From the NCBI GenBank assembly GCA_022478985.1, contig JAKSZP010017335.1, positions 58,481 to 122,480 of the forward strand: a DNA stretch of 64,000 bases, in the 5' to 3' direction. Below, piece after piece: positions 35,420 through 47,739 of this stretch (the first letter of the stretch is position 1; each line of letters begins with the position of its first letter). Origin of the DNA: Massospora cicadina. Lineage: Eukaryota > Entomophthoromycota > Entomophthoromycetes > Entomophthorales > Entomophthoraceae. The notes beneath the pieces are model-generated. The model did no database searches. It was not told where the DNA came from and saw only the letters and a program-made list of their open reading frames with translations. The translations under genes were made by a program, and so were the position numbers.

Positions 35420-37260
35420 GAGAAGGAATGCCTTTACATTATGATTTCATCCCTTTCCAAAAAGTTAAAAAGATGTTCAATTTGATAGCTTTTCCTGAAG
35501 CCTTTAAAAGCTCCCTCTACCTCCAGGAGAATAGATAACCCTCTTTAGATTATTTAAAAGATGTGTCTCATTCTATATATTTCAAAATATCAATTATTCC
35601 CTTATAGTTAGAGATTATAAGCAATTATATTTTCTTTTTTATTTTTAAAGATAAAATATAGTATACAGCAAAAGCGGTGAAAATACTAGATACTAAGTCT
35701 ACATATAAATTTTATCTACTTTTTAAAATAGATAGAATTAGGCTACTCAAAATTTTCTAAAATCTAAGGATCATAAATCTTCTAGGCCTAAAGAATTATT
35801 TCATATAATAATGATCATTCATGTCCCTCTAATCTTGCTGTTGTTTCTTAAAAATTAAATGAGGTAGGCCAACCTTGGGACAAATATGCCACAGTGAGTT
35901 TTTTTAGTATGTGCTGGTTTCAAATCTATTTCAATAAAAACTTAAACCAGAGTGGAGCAGGAACCACCCCGCCATCCTACCACTCCTCTGGAAGTTGTTT
36001 CTAATTGTGCTAAATTTTAATTAACAATAAAAAATACTTACTCTGCAGTACGCAAACTTAAGAGAGAGACAAATGGATCATAACTCTCTCTGAATTTTAC
36101 CATTAAAAATGTAGAATAGCTTTACTTATAGATGAAACCAATGCAGCTTAACATATTTTTCCATAACATTTAAGCCATTTTTCTCAAATAGATTCAAAAT
36201 TACACCTATCAAGTCCTTCTGTCCATAGTATAAGTGCTTTAAGATATAATAGCTTTTTTAAGGAATGCTTATTTTACAAAATATTATTTTGTTCCTCTAA
36301 ATACCAAAAAACTAATGGTATAAAATAGGAGCATTCCTAAAGGTAAAACTATCTAAGTTTATAGTGAATTATAACTTTGTTTAAAGGAGCTCTTGAAATG
36401 TCGTGGAGTTTTTAATAGAGTTTCTGTATGATGTGTTAAATTGTTTTGGACCTTGGATCTTTGTAGATCATTTTTTCAAAAATAAAAATTACTATGAATT
36501 AGTGAAAAATGCATATTCTAAGTTCATTTTTTTATTTAATAGGTATAAACCCAGAATTTTTACGTATTCTTATGTTGTCATGTTATGTTCCTACCTGCAT
36601 ATTTCCTTTTTTTAAAATCAGGTACCATTATACTAATCATGACCATTATACTTTTTCTATAATTTTATATTAAAAAAATGAAGTGTCTTTGATCAGGCTG
36701 CTGAGCAAATAACTAAAGATATTTCAAGATTTAGACTTTAATATAGTAGCATCTTTTATTCAAAATAAATAAAATTTTGAACCAGAAAGCATCTCACTAA
36801 TATCAAATTTTACTATAGAGACAAGAATTGATTACCGCTTAGCTTAACTATATAAAGCTTTGAGAGATTTACCTTTTTTAATTATAGAGACCAAGTTGTT
36901 AAGCATACTCAAAAAATTAATTATAATCACACTTGTGAAATGTTATGCAATAGCTTCTTACAACACATGATGCTCAGTATAATGGGGTTACTAATTATAC
37001 ATCTAATTATTCTATAAACTTGAATAATTATAGTAAAAGATGATGATATTAACATTTATTCCTTAGCATTTTATATTCATCTACTAGTTCTATTTAGTTG
37101 ACCAAATTAGAGATTAGATACAGCCTCAGTTTTTAGGGGTTGACACTTGTATCTTTATCACCATGCAACTTATTTAAATAAGACAGATGCTGCTGTGTGG
37201 GTTTTAACTATGCAGCCATGGTACATTGATATTGATCCTTTATCTATTTTCCAGCAGCAT
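35420..37260 (+). pseudogene. RNase H and integrase remnants of gypsy element I
   Basis: A GMPLHYDFIPFQKVKKMFN stretch near 35426 resembles the G-x-F-x-W and AFxxLK region between RT and RNase H. IN is clearer at 36403-36620: FLIEFLYDVLNCFGPWIFVD, then KNKNYYELVKNAYSK, matching the FLYEDVICRFGCxxxxVxDxGxENK block typical of fungal gypsy integrases with the second catalytic Asp in FVD. A KCYAIASYNT stretch near 36937 may be the IxxSAYHPQ block. A weak match to the SPYxLVYG region is near 37195. The sequence is very decayed. Confidence 0.45.
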
Positions 37261-38930
37261 AACTAAGAATAGTTACTATACCAATTCAAGTTGCATTGAA
37301 CTATTCATATTAACCTGTTTTATTATCGCATAAACCTTGATTGACTTAAACAGCACATTACGTTTTATCTTCACCCCCCATAGGAACACTTAAAGGGCTA
37401 TCTATCAACAACACGCTCTTTTAATGGAAGTATATGAATAAAACTAACATAATGTAGGCGCCATGAGATACTTACAAGCAGTTGATACCACATTTCACAG
37501 AGTTTGGTAAGCAGTAGATGACAAACATAATCTCATCACCAAAATTTTAAAACGTATAGATGAGCTAGATATCAACTAACTATAATGTGGTAGAGATTAT
37601 TTATCAAGCAATGAATTATAGAGGCGTTGCAAAAGACTGTATAAAGGGTTTTAAATTTTTAGGTTGAACTTGGAAAAGCTATTTGTACTGCTCATGCCAA
37701 AGTTAGACTATCCTGATTATGGCGAGGAAATCAGTCAACGTGCACGAAAAGTCTTTCAAGTGGCTTACTAACACATCATTTTTATCATCAGAGCAACTAA
37801 TACCTTTTTTGTATGAGCTAAGACGCCTTCAACACTTATAATATTCTATGCATCACGTTTTTAAAGCTCAAAAAGACTTCTACTTTCCAACTAATCATAA
37901 TCTGAGAAATTTTCTTTGGGTAAAAAGAAATTTTGACTAATTGACTTTATTAACTGTGTGTATTTACCATGTAACAAAAAAGTAGATTTTTTTTCCTGAA
38001 ATAAAGAATGAGCTATATACATTTAAGAAGTCCATACAGAAGTCAAGCCATATTTGGGAGCATCATATAACTTGATAAAGCTAAACAAAACAGATTTCAA
38101 TGAACATCACTATCGCTGAAACCAGAGCTTAACCTTTGGAAAGATTTAAATTAGTCATAATAAGTCTTTTTGTTGAAGATTCGTTTAAGAGATGTTGAGC
38201 AAACCTCAGCAATTTATTCCAACTCTACTACAGGATCTAACTTAAAAAAGTGCAGGAAATTCAAGCTTAAATCTTTATCAGTCTGGTGAACCTAGCTAGC
38301 CATGGCCTTACGTGGATCCTCTCAAGCAGCATTTAGAAGATGCCCCCAGAAAAACGATTTTAGGCTTCAAAGGCATCAACCTAGCTAACTTTGCTAGATC
38401 TGACAAGAACAAAAATATTTATCTCTAATATGTTTAAAATGAAAAAGCATAGAGATATATATATTCCTGTTTAAGATAACTACCCTAATAGACTGTTTAT
38501 AAGATTCAAGTCATGATTTAGGCAGGGCAAACTTTCTTAAGGACAGGTAGATTTTTGTTGACGTATAAAGTACTATATTACAGGAGTTATGCATCCTAAA
38601 AAGAAAGACAAAGTAAAATTAATTTTTTTCATCTACAGCTAAAAATTGGATTATTTTCTAAGGTTTCTGAAAGGCTCTATCAAGAGCAAGTCTTTTTGAG
38701 AAAAAAGCAATAGCAGACTTAGACGTTAAAAATGAGTCTATAATTTGCTACTAATGACTACCAAAAATTACACTATTTTTTATTTGTACACTTTTGTCAA
38801 GGTTATAGTTTATCCGGCCAAATTTGAGTTTTATGATGCAAAAGTAATTTTGAGTCACCTAGTGTAGAGTTTTGAAATTATTTAAATATTCTTTAGCAAG
38901 GTAGTACCACTAAGACCTCACTAGTAAATC
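37261..38930. other. AT-rich interval without recognisable genes
   Basis: Scattered short plus-strand frames, none with a motif I can name. Continues the plus-strand gypsy-like neighbourhood, but I cannot assign it. Confidence 0.25.
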
Positions 38931-38939
38931 TCTTTCAGT

Positions 38940-39240
38940 TCAGGTTAAATTCTGGGCCCCAATGGGGGTTTCCAAAGCAACCTGATGTCTTTGTGACTCT
39001 AATGGACATCATTCTGTCATTTTACAAAAACTAATAACATGAACTAGTTTAGTACCTTTATGATGATGGATAATAGGTAAAGAGCAACTAGTTATTAAGG
39101 AATACTACATTGTAGGCCCACAATCAGCTCACTTTACACATTTACATATAGTCAAAAACAAATTACAATTCCAACTAGCTTACAATGTCTCTCCAGATGA
39201 AGTATTTTTGGTACGTGGAGTTGATGCGTCAAGTTTCAAA
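38940..39240 (+). pseudogene. Possible RT/integrase scraps of a gypsy element (J)
   Basis: A plus-strand stretch reads PQWGFPKQPDVFVTLMDIIL at about 38957-39016, in the position and spacing of MPFGLxNAPATFxxLMDxxL, and YLYDDG follows near 39053 in place of YxDD. Near 39175 LAYNVSPDEVFLVRG resembles the AYN and SPxExxxGR block of integrase, which is too close to RT for an intact element. Either a deletion joined them or one match is chance. Confidence 0.3.
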
Positions 39241-40469
39241 AAGATGGCGATGCGATTACCTGTAAGCTTATGATTAAATCTTGAGAGTAATATTTTTGGA
39301 GAAAATGACTTATTTGACGACCTACTCCTCTAAAAGGACTCCAGATAGCCTTGCCTTTGGAAGCCCAAAATACTCTTTTTCTTCTGATGCCTATGCAATT
39401 AAAGATAGATAAATTTAAATCCTTACTCTGAAAGTAAACCTCAGCGAGTTGATCAACAAAAAAATATCTAAACTACTGATAACCTGGCTAAAGGCAAAAA
39501 AAGGGAATTGAGTAAATCATCATAAGATTAAAAAGTTCAAGGGAACTTGACAACCAAACTGATAAAGCAGCTCCTTAAACTCAAGAAACTAGATACTAAA
39601 TCACTAGAACAATGGGGTAGCAAAGCTATGGATGCTAAAGAATAAAATAGGCTATTCTTTTACTTTTATTAGGAATGACATTAAGGATACCATTATAGAA
39701 ATCCTAGACATTATTTTATTGTGTATCTACACTTCCTAAAGATATTGATAATTTATACTTAATAAAATAATAACATTTTATATCCATATTGTTACAAGCA
39801 AAGTTCAATATGTTCTCTCATTAAGTTTGGATCAGTTTAGTTTTAAGATTCAGTACTGACGTAGTTGAATAATAAGACCTTTGAGTTCAAGAGCTATGAA
39901 CTTAATAAATATTACCCTTCTTAATAGGTATCCTGAAGCCAAGATCTTATGCTCAATACATGAGACTCCAAGTTGATCTTAGTACAACATCAATTGAAGT
40001 ATTATAGATAACTTTATTTAGGAAATTCCCTTCTCCAATTGAGTAAGAAGTGTAACCAGATACAGTGCTCTGTGATAGATGGTGAAACCAATGCAGCTTA
40101 AGAGAAATTAATTTTAGCAACCTTTAAGTTCTCCTTTTTAACTTTAATTAAGACCATTATTGTGTTCACTATGAATATAAAAAACCTACCATCTAGCAGC
40201 TCCAGGATATCATCCAATTCAACCGGAAGTCATTTTCAGCCAATCTGTGACATTCTGTACCTTCCACCAAGAAGAATTTATATGCCTCATTATGATTTGA
40301 TTTAATTGAGCTAATTACCAGAGCTGAAAGTTACCTTGGTTGTTTTGTTTATCCTGAGATTAAACATATACTGAAAATTGTATAAATGAATCAACACAAT
40401 GTGGTTTTTAGGCTTGGGCTAACCCTAATTTATAAATTATGCCGTTGAGTTTTAAGACGTTTCTTAATT
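39241..40469. other. AT-rich interval; contains one short shared block
   Basis: No coding motif found. GAAACCAATGCAGCTTA at about 40085 recurs exactly near 36133, both with similar T-rich sequence after it, so the two places may be diverged copies of the same repeat. Confidence 0.3.
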
Positions 40470-41860
40470 TATGTTTAAGTTATTTTGGAAATTAGATGGG
40501 GCTACTAGACCTGAAGGTCCTCAGGGGTCTCCAGGGCCTCCATATCCCTCAATCCCAGCTCTTAGGTATCTCAACGTATCAAAAAGGAGATATAGACTTG
40601 ATTCTGGAATTACGTGACCAGGCGGAAACATAGCTAAGTTAAGTAAAGCTCAATTAGATTGATTTTCTCTTGATTCTAATCTCACGTTAAACGCTCTAGC
40701 TGGGGAATCAGATAGCATTGCAGCGTTTATTAAGGTGTCCATTGGTGTTTTCACTAATAATGAGAATAGCTGTAAAAACTAAGACTTAAGTCAGAAGCTA
40801 CAAGCATAATTTGCTAAGTCATTGCCTTGAGATCCAAGCCCTGAAGGGTAATATCAGTCATAAGTCCTCAATAGCCAACTTAGTTGATTTTAAAGAGAGC
40901 TTTAATATTATAAAGAAGAAAAATGCAAATAAATCAATCACATGCCCTTCAAGAGTATTTTAAGACTAAATCTTTGGAACTAGGTCTCTAATCCTTTCTT
41001 CATCAAATTTTCTCTACCCTCTCAGCTCAACTATTGTCCTATCTCAGAAGGAGAAATTGACCCTGACCAGGAGAGCATTATTATATCCTAACATGCATAT
41101 GAGAGTTAGGTGTGTAGGAGACAAATTATCAAGGGTTTACGCATAATGACTACTGTCTTAGCAGAACAGCCAGTGAAATTATAGATCCATATATAAGATG
41201 AATTAAACTTGGGAACTTAAGAACTCTGGTTCAGTAGTTCAGAAGTGATCAGTCTTTTTTACTAGAAGCAGGCTTATGCCATACGTTTACTTAAAAAGAG
41301 AAATCCTAAGTCGATTTTCTGGCCACTTTATGCTCGCAATCAACATTTGCTATCACTAATTAAGTTACCTTTAATGATATATTATGTGATTTTGACTCTC
41401 ACAATGCTTCCAAGCTTCAATTACACATGATTGGTCATAAGCGCAAATTTAATGGTATATAAGCGATATAATAATCATTATATATTATACCACCATGTTT
41501 AATTGCCAAGGCTCCTAACATCATCCTCCACTAATTGTTAAAGCACTTCACAGAGAATCTGAAGAAGGACTAAAAGAACAGATTTTATTATTGTTATATT
41601 TGCTTCACAATGATAAATAATTCTGGAAAAAAGCTTCAAGAAAGTGGAAATATGACATTCAACATGAAGGATGAGGTTCTTCATATCTGATGAACCTGAA
41701 ACGTCTCAAACTAAACTTATAACTTCCCTTCTAAATATGAATCTATCACCATTGTGGGGAAAATACAATTTTTTTCTTTGTGAATAAAAATACTTGATAC
41801 TGCTTACTTTTATTCTGAAAATTTTCCGATGTTCCCTACATGAATCCTCAATTAGGAGCT
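40470..41860 (+). pseudogene. Probable Gag of gypsy element H
   Basis: Plus-strand frames upstream of the H protease and RT. Begins with a Gly/Pro-rich stretch (RPEGPQGSPGPPYPSIPAL near 40510), then AKLSKAQLDxFSLDSNLTL and ALAGESDSIAAFIK near 40630-40740, an acidic patch EGEIDPDQESIII near 41050, and Arg/Lys-rich sequence. No zinc knuckle was found. Called as Gag by position and composition only. Confidence 0.4.
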
Positions 41861-41879
41861 TAATAGCTTGAGTGGATAC

Positions 41880-44800
41880 CAAGGTCAATAAGACTCCTGT
41901 TCTTGACAATAATGAATCAGTTAACAGTCAAATTCATTCTTTGAACATTATAAACAACACCAAGATCGCTCCAGTTCTACTCCATCATAAAAATATGAAA
42001 CTGCCAATCCTCAGTGCACCTATTCTACTGGTGCTTATCCTCATTACCCCTTCATTTTGGTATATAGTCCTTAATCTTTTTTGATATAGAGCTTGACAAT
42101 CCCAGATATTCTATTCTGTTAGGAGCTTAAACCTTCCTTAAACTATTCAGCCATTCTCCATAATGCTGATAGAATTTATCCCTATTGAGGGTATTAAGAT
42201 CACTGAGTGTTTGATACATCACAAGATAACAAGCTGGAATTTCTAGCACTAAACTGATTATTGGAGACTAATGTCTGAATTAGTTAAAATAAGTATCACG
42301 TCTGGGCTCTTGACTGTGGTGCCACCACTAGTGGTTGTATAACTAATAAACTTTACCTTATATTAACTAAAGTTGGATTTAAAACCGCTAGAAACACCAT
42401 TCATATTCTGCACTAGAGTTCACATAAATATACTTCCATGACTTTTGTTAGATATTTTAGGTGTGTGCATTCCTTCAGTAAAAAAAAGTTCTGACATGTT
42501 TAAGAATTTTTACTTTGTATACGTTAGGTCAATATCAGTGACTAGCTAGCTGAGAGAACCCTTATAACAATAAAGAACTAATCCTCTTTTTACTAATGTC
42601 AACTTATTAATTATTGATAATTCTGACATCATTTGTGTATTTTGGAAAATCACGGAGTTTTGGTTCAGAGCAGAACCCTTCAGTAGCTCTGGTGGAAACT
42701 TTAATAAATAAGGAGCTAACAGACGACCAATTGGAGAGTACAAGAAATGATTAGAGGAACAAGCAAAACTCTTCTTTTCACCTTATATGATTTAGGAATA
42801 TGAAGGGCACTCTACATCATGTTGAGACTAAGCATTCTCTACACCTATGCTCTCAGCCCTAAAAGAAGAATTATGTAGTGGTAACCCAGTTGTTTATCAA
42901 ACTCAGACAATCACTGGACCTTGGTTTATTTGTGTCTTCATGAAGCCTTAAGTCTCCTCTCTCTTGCTGTTTCAAAAAAATGCTAACTATAAAGTAGTCA
43001 TAGAATGTTAAGGGTTCAACTCAGTAAGCAAATAGGCACAGTTGCAGCCGCCCCAAAGTGATGTTTTCTTGGATTTGTTCCAGAAGTCAATATTTCTATC
43101 AATTAGTCTTGCCTGCAGTTACAGAAAGTGCACTTCCAAAGGTTAAGCTAGGTGCACCATGATTGCAACTTAGGGTTATTTGAACCAACCTTGATTCCAC
43201 AGGGGTTCTATAATGGCTGTGGCGTTCCAGTTGGAAAGGGAAAAGCTTATGGGAGATTAAAATTGGCATGTGTCCTAGTATATCTTTATGACGTTATTGT
43301 TTCTTTATAAAGTTTTAACTAAGGTTAGAATATCTTTTAGAGCCTTTAATCCAATGTTCCAGGCCTTTCTCTAACTCAACCCATATTAGTGCTCCATCTT
43401 TCAAGATGAAATTGAGATACCTGCACATAAGTTTACTAAAATTGTGGATTAACACATACCTGATCAGTCGCTGCCAAATAAATATCTCTAACCTCAAAGC
43501 CTTAGGAATTCTTGTGTTCTTAGCTAGGTTGGGAACTAATAGGCAGTCCATCCCTCAATTTTGTGACATAGTGGAACCCTTAGTATTTTTCTTGTAAAAA
43601 GGTATACCACGAAAAATTGAGACCCAAGTAAGATCAAGCTTTCAATCTCTTAAGAACTTATATTAATTTATCATTATTCTCATTAATTCTTGGTTCCGTC
43701 TTCCTTTTCTGCTGTTCAACAGTATTGGTAATATAGCTGTGGTGACTATATGGCTTACCATTGATAATAAAGTCAATCACTTATGACCTACTATATAAGA
43801 CCTTATCAAATGGCAAAAGAAATTATAAGTGTTACCAAATGGAGGTTTCTATCCTTACTGTTAGTCATAAAGCTCTTCAGCACCTACCTATATGTGACAC
43901 ACTTTACCATTATCAACGACTATGCTTTTTTCTGAAGGTTACAATTAATGAATGATTATGACAGAAGATTAGAGTGAGCTCTAAGGATAAATAAGTTTAT
44001 TTTACCATTGTACACCGTGCAGTCTTAATCTAGATTTCAGACGGGTTATACCACATGCTTGATTATTCTGTGCTGATCCTAGAGAGCCCAATTGTATGAT
44101 GTAGTTTGATCTTGGATCAATTGTAACTAGAGACTCAGATAACTTAACTAAGTTTTTAAAAATAAGTTGAAAAGACCCAAATGCGCTAGGCAACGCTTTA
44201 TAAACAAGTTGACAGAAGCAATTGCAGTATGTATGCCATTTAAACAAAAAGCCATATTTTAATATGATAAAGCGCAAGACATGGTGTTTCGAATATGAAC
44301 ATCAGATAGTTGAGAAATGCTACTATAAGAACCAGATTATTGAACTAATCCATGTTAAGATAGATGCTTACTTAGCATCCTGTAAATTTAATCATCCATG
44401 TTATTGATTTTAACACTAGATGTGTCCCTTCAGGACCTTTTGATGTTGTCAAGATAAAGAAGGTGAAATCATTGTAACCTGGTTTACAAGGACAAAGAAT
44501 TATATTTGAAAAAACTACTTGATAAAGTGGATCAAGGCATTGGTGCCTGATGCAATCCTGAAGGCTACTATAAAATTTTTTGTTCACTTTTTTACTCATC
44601 AAGGAGACCCTAAGATCCTGCTATTAGACTTTGGTTAATTCTAACGTCACAGGTAGTACAAGGAATAACTTCTTTTTTAAAATTAACAAGAATTTCACCA
44701 CATTATAATCTATTAACTAATGGGCGTTGAAACAAGAGAGTGGGGCCCTATTGTATATCCTTCAAGAGATGGCAGCAACTGACCCAATTCATTAAAGGCA

Positions 44801-45165
44801 CTTTTTATAAGAGCCCTTAGAGTATATGTTAAATTACAAAATTTAATAATGCCCACTTTCCAGGCATTTATGGGTGGGAGCCTTGACGATTATCAAAGTT
44901 GGCAGTGTCAGGGAACCTCTATACTCAATAAAGATGATCTGACTAAGAGGGCACTGGCAGATAAAAAACACTCAAAACATTGCCATTATAAGGAGCCCAA
45001 ATTGTCAATGAAAGTATGGCTTCTTTTATGGAAAGTAAGAACCCACAAGGGCAGCCAAAGTCCACAAGACATTGCTGGTTTCAAGGGTTGTGACTAAGAG
45101 CGTTGATGGAGAAATTAAGGACCTATTTTAGTGAATCATTATTTAGAACCATTTAAATTATAAAA
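41880..45165 (+). pseudogene. PR-RT-RNase H-integrase of gypsy element H
   Basis: PR remnant near 41890 (TPVLDNNESVNSQ for LLDTGASVS). RT: GLFEPTLIPQGF near 43170, then VLVYLYDVIV near 43285 in place of VYLDDVIV, CSIFQDEIE near 43390, and a thumb at 43480-43690 (YRQSIPQF-like, then EPLVFFL, KKGIPRK, SFQSLKNLY). RNase H at 43765-43955: KTLSNGKRNYKCYQMEV and VSHKALQHLP. The integrase end at 44740-45160 shows LQEMAATDP, FQAFMGGSL, HYKEPKLSM and VNHYLEPF, the terminal VNHLKPF-type motif. Stops and frame changes are frequent. RNase H plus the IN end give good support; the IN catalytic core is not clear. Confidence 0.6.
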
Positions 45166-45904
45166 ATCAATAAAACGAAAGTTTTTCTATTAATTCAATT
45201 TATCATTAATAGAGGAAAATAAAAAATTAACCAAAGCTTCTAAGTGAAGGTTGATATTCTTATACTAGGAATGGGAACCATTAGGTCATAGAATTTAAGC
45301 ACTTAGGATCACGCATACGCTATTCCTAATCATTTCATTATGGAAATTAATTAACTAAATTCAAATCGCCAAATTACGTTTCTTTTTCTTTTAACAGAAC
45401 TCTTTGAAGCTATCACCACATGTTTGGAGCCCTTTTCCTTTGAACTTTTGGTTCTAGAGATATTTCTTTTAAAAGGAATTACCTGAGATTATACCAGGTG
45501 TCAGGTTTAATTTAACAAATTGAGCTTCTCTTGGCGCCTTGCGCTTGAGAAATATTTTTGCCTGATTTTACTATCATTACAAAAAATTCAAAATTTTAGG
45601 CAGATTAATCGGACCTTATGTACTAGTTGCTCTGAAGTTTCATAAATAATAGTAGCCCTAGCCTGAGAGGGAACCTTGGGTGGGGAACTAGACAGAGGGT
45701 GGAGCCACTATTCTATTTCTCATTTAAGGGTATTAAATAGATAAGGTAACAGGGTAAGTTAGACAGCCTTACAGTTGGAATCAATAGTTTGGTCTAAAGG
45801 GATGAAAAACCATGTCCTAATTGATAATTGGCAACTGGGCCTTACATTATCCTTTCCTTGACAGGCTGGGATCACACCCCCTTCCAGGGTTTTAGCTAAA
45901 ATGT
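45166..45904. other. AT-rich junction between elements H and F
   Basis: Lies after the integrase end of H (plus) and after the chromodomain end of F (minus), so it should hold 3' LTR remnants of one or both. I found no matching second copy of this sequence within the window, so no LTR can be defined. Confidence 0.3.
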
Positions 45905-46684
45905 AATTATATGTGGGAGAGAGTTTGATGGTGGCAAAAGAGCAGGAGTCCTGGATGGGATGGGCGTAGAGGAGTTTGAGTTTTCCTTATAGAATTCCTC
46001 CAGAATCTCCTGAAAACTTGTATAATCCTTTAAAAACCCAGCTGTAATCAAAAAAGATTATCCCTCTCATTACACCAGGTAATGCACTCTGAGTTTAACC
46101 AGGTGGGATGATAGAATTTATTCCACTTAAAATTCTAGGGCTTTTCCATCAGGAAGGGATCTACCTCCACCAGTTTCTCACCTTAAGGGATTATTGAGAA
46201 AGTGTGGAAGAAGGCATGGATCTTCCAGTGTAGGACCAGCTCCAAGTAAAAATTTTCATTGTTCATGACCTAAGTAAAAAGAAATATCCCTACTTGCATG
46301 CATGTCAATTTCTAACATGGCACTTTAAGGTGCAGATTCTTGGTGTCCACTATTACTAATTAGGCTTCCTGATAGTAATGACCTCTTGCCATTTCTTTTC
46401 TGCAACTAACTTAGCATCCTTTATTGATTTAGTCAACTGGTACTGTACCAGTTATGAACTTTTGGATATTTATGACGTAGCTATTTGCTTCTGGAATGTT
46501 GCTTCGTGTGTGAGGACCAACTTTAAATGGGAGGTTATACCCAGGTTAGCATACGTGGGGTACACCCCAATTGAGGCATGGAGGGAGTTGATTATTAAAA
46601 TTTGACCAAAAAAAAATTTGCCTACCCATGCATCCTGGGAGGCGGTAGCGTAGAATTAAAGATTTTGCTCCAGGGATTTGGTTG
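45905..46684 (-). pseudogene. Integrase C-terminus and chromodomain remnant of element F
   Basis: Minus-strand continuation of F beyond element D: DAWVGKFFFGQ and NNSLHASIGVYPTYANLG (46640-46545), matching DxWxxLLPxAEFAYNN and HxSTGxSPFxANYG. Then LHWKIHAFFHTF near 46250-46210, matching HWKIHPVFHVSLL, and a chromodomain-like region at 46150-45915 ending QEILEEFYKEN. D and its target duplication end it at 46684, and the upstream half of the same integrase is at 52684 and above. F is therefore a chromovirus. Confidence 0.65.
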
Positions 46685-46689
46685 GTGCG

Positions 46690-47578
46690 TATCAAGAGTG
46701 TCTGTAACACTCTCTTTCCCTGAGTAGTGGTGCAAGATGCACAGTCACACATCGCAAAAAAATAGCTGTTGGTAAGATTGTAAACAGAGAACCGCAGAGG
46801 TTTGTCAGAGCCAAAGGGACCCAGGGCAAGGGTGTACAACACGGTATATTGTAGTTGATAGCAAATAAACAAAACTTGGTTGGACCCCAAAGGGGAGTCC
46901 ATAACCAAGCGTTGATCTATGCTGGAATGCTTGGGTGCCTCGATTTTGAGAGGACCAATGCGGCCCAGCGGTGCACCAGATATGAAAGGTATTTTTGTTA
47001 AAATAAAATGGCCAACGCTGTTAGAGACCTTCCCAGGGAGGTCTGGGCACAGGATTTCCCAAGGAACCATATTAAAAAACGTAACTGATGGGTTTTTATT
47101 AGGAAAGTTGACCAACGAGGAAAGTTGGTCTAATAGAAACATGCTTAAGCATTGTGGGGCGAGTCATCAATTGGCGGGAGTAAGCTAAGCCTAAGTAAAC
47201 AATAGGCGCATTTAACCATTGGTCAGGGTCCTGTAACTCAAAATTGACCAAACTCGAGTTATAGATCATAACTGGACTCGTCCAGATTTAGTAATATTAA
47301 AAATGGAATGGGTTGTAAAATCGTGTTCCTCCAGCAACCATAACAAATTGTCAGAATTAAGAATGTAGCGGGTGCTTTTTAACGCCCTGGCTGTAACGCC
47401 AGGCCAAGCATTACGCACATTTCTCAGGACCAACCTGAGTTTAAATTGCCTGCACCCAGCGTAGGTCCAGGGTATATTTAAGGTCAGGGAGGCCTTCCAA
47501 CTTAACTTTTTTGGCATCCTGACGTCCAGCTTTATCCTTATAAATCCATGCCCTCAATCATGTCATGGAGCCATGACA
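46690..47578 (-). repeat. 3' LTR of element D
   Basis: Aligns throughout with 51793-52678, for example CCCAGGGCAAGGGT, TTGGTTGGACCCCAAA, AATTGGCGG and TGTCATGGAGCCATGACA at the right edge. The left end reads TATCAAGAG where the other LTR has TGTCAAGAG. Confidence 0.88.
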
Positions 47579-47739
47579 TTACACTTTCATTCTTTTGAGG
47601 CTTCACCCCCTCCAGGGGCTTTTGTCAAGAAAAGTTCTTTGGGGGAAGGGTCCAACTTCATGGCAGCAATGATTAGCTTCTACTTAGGTCCTGCAGCCTC
47701 GTGGAAACGCTTTTAGAAAGCTTCAATCAGATCCTGGGA

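Noticed and set aside
43315..43551. Minus-strand frame that mimics an RT thumb (NFSKL, LKDGALIW)
   Set aside because: The plus strand here has the YxDD-like box, FQDEIE block, thumb and RNase H in correct order for element H, so the minus-strand likeness is a shadow.
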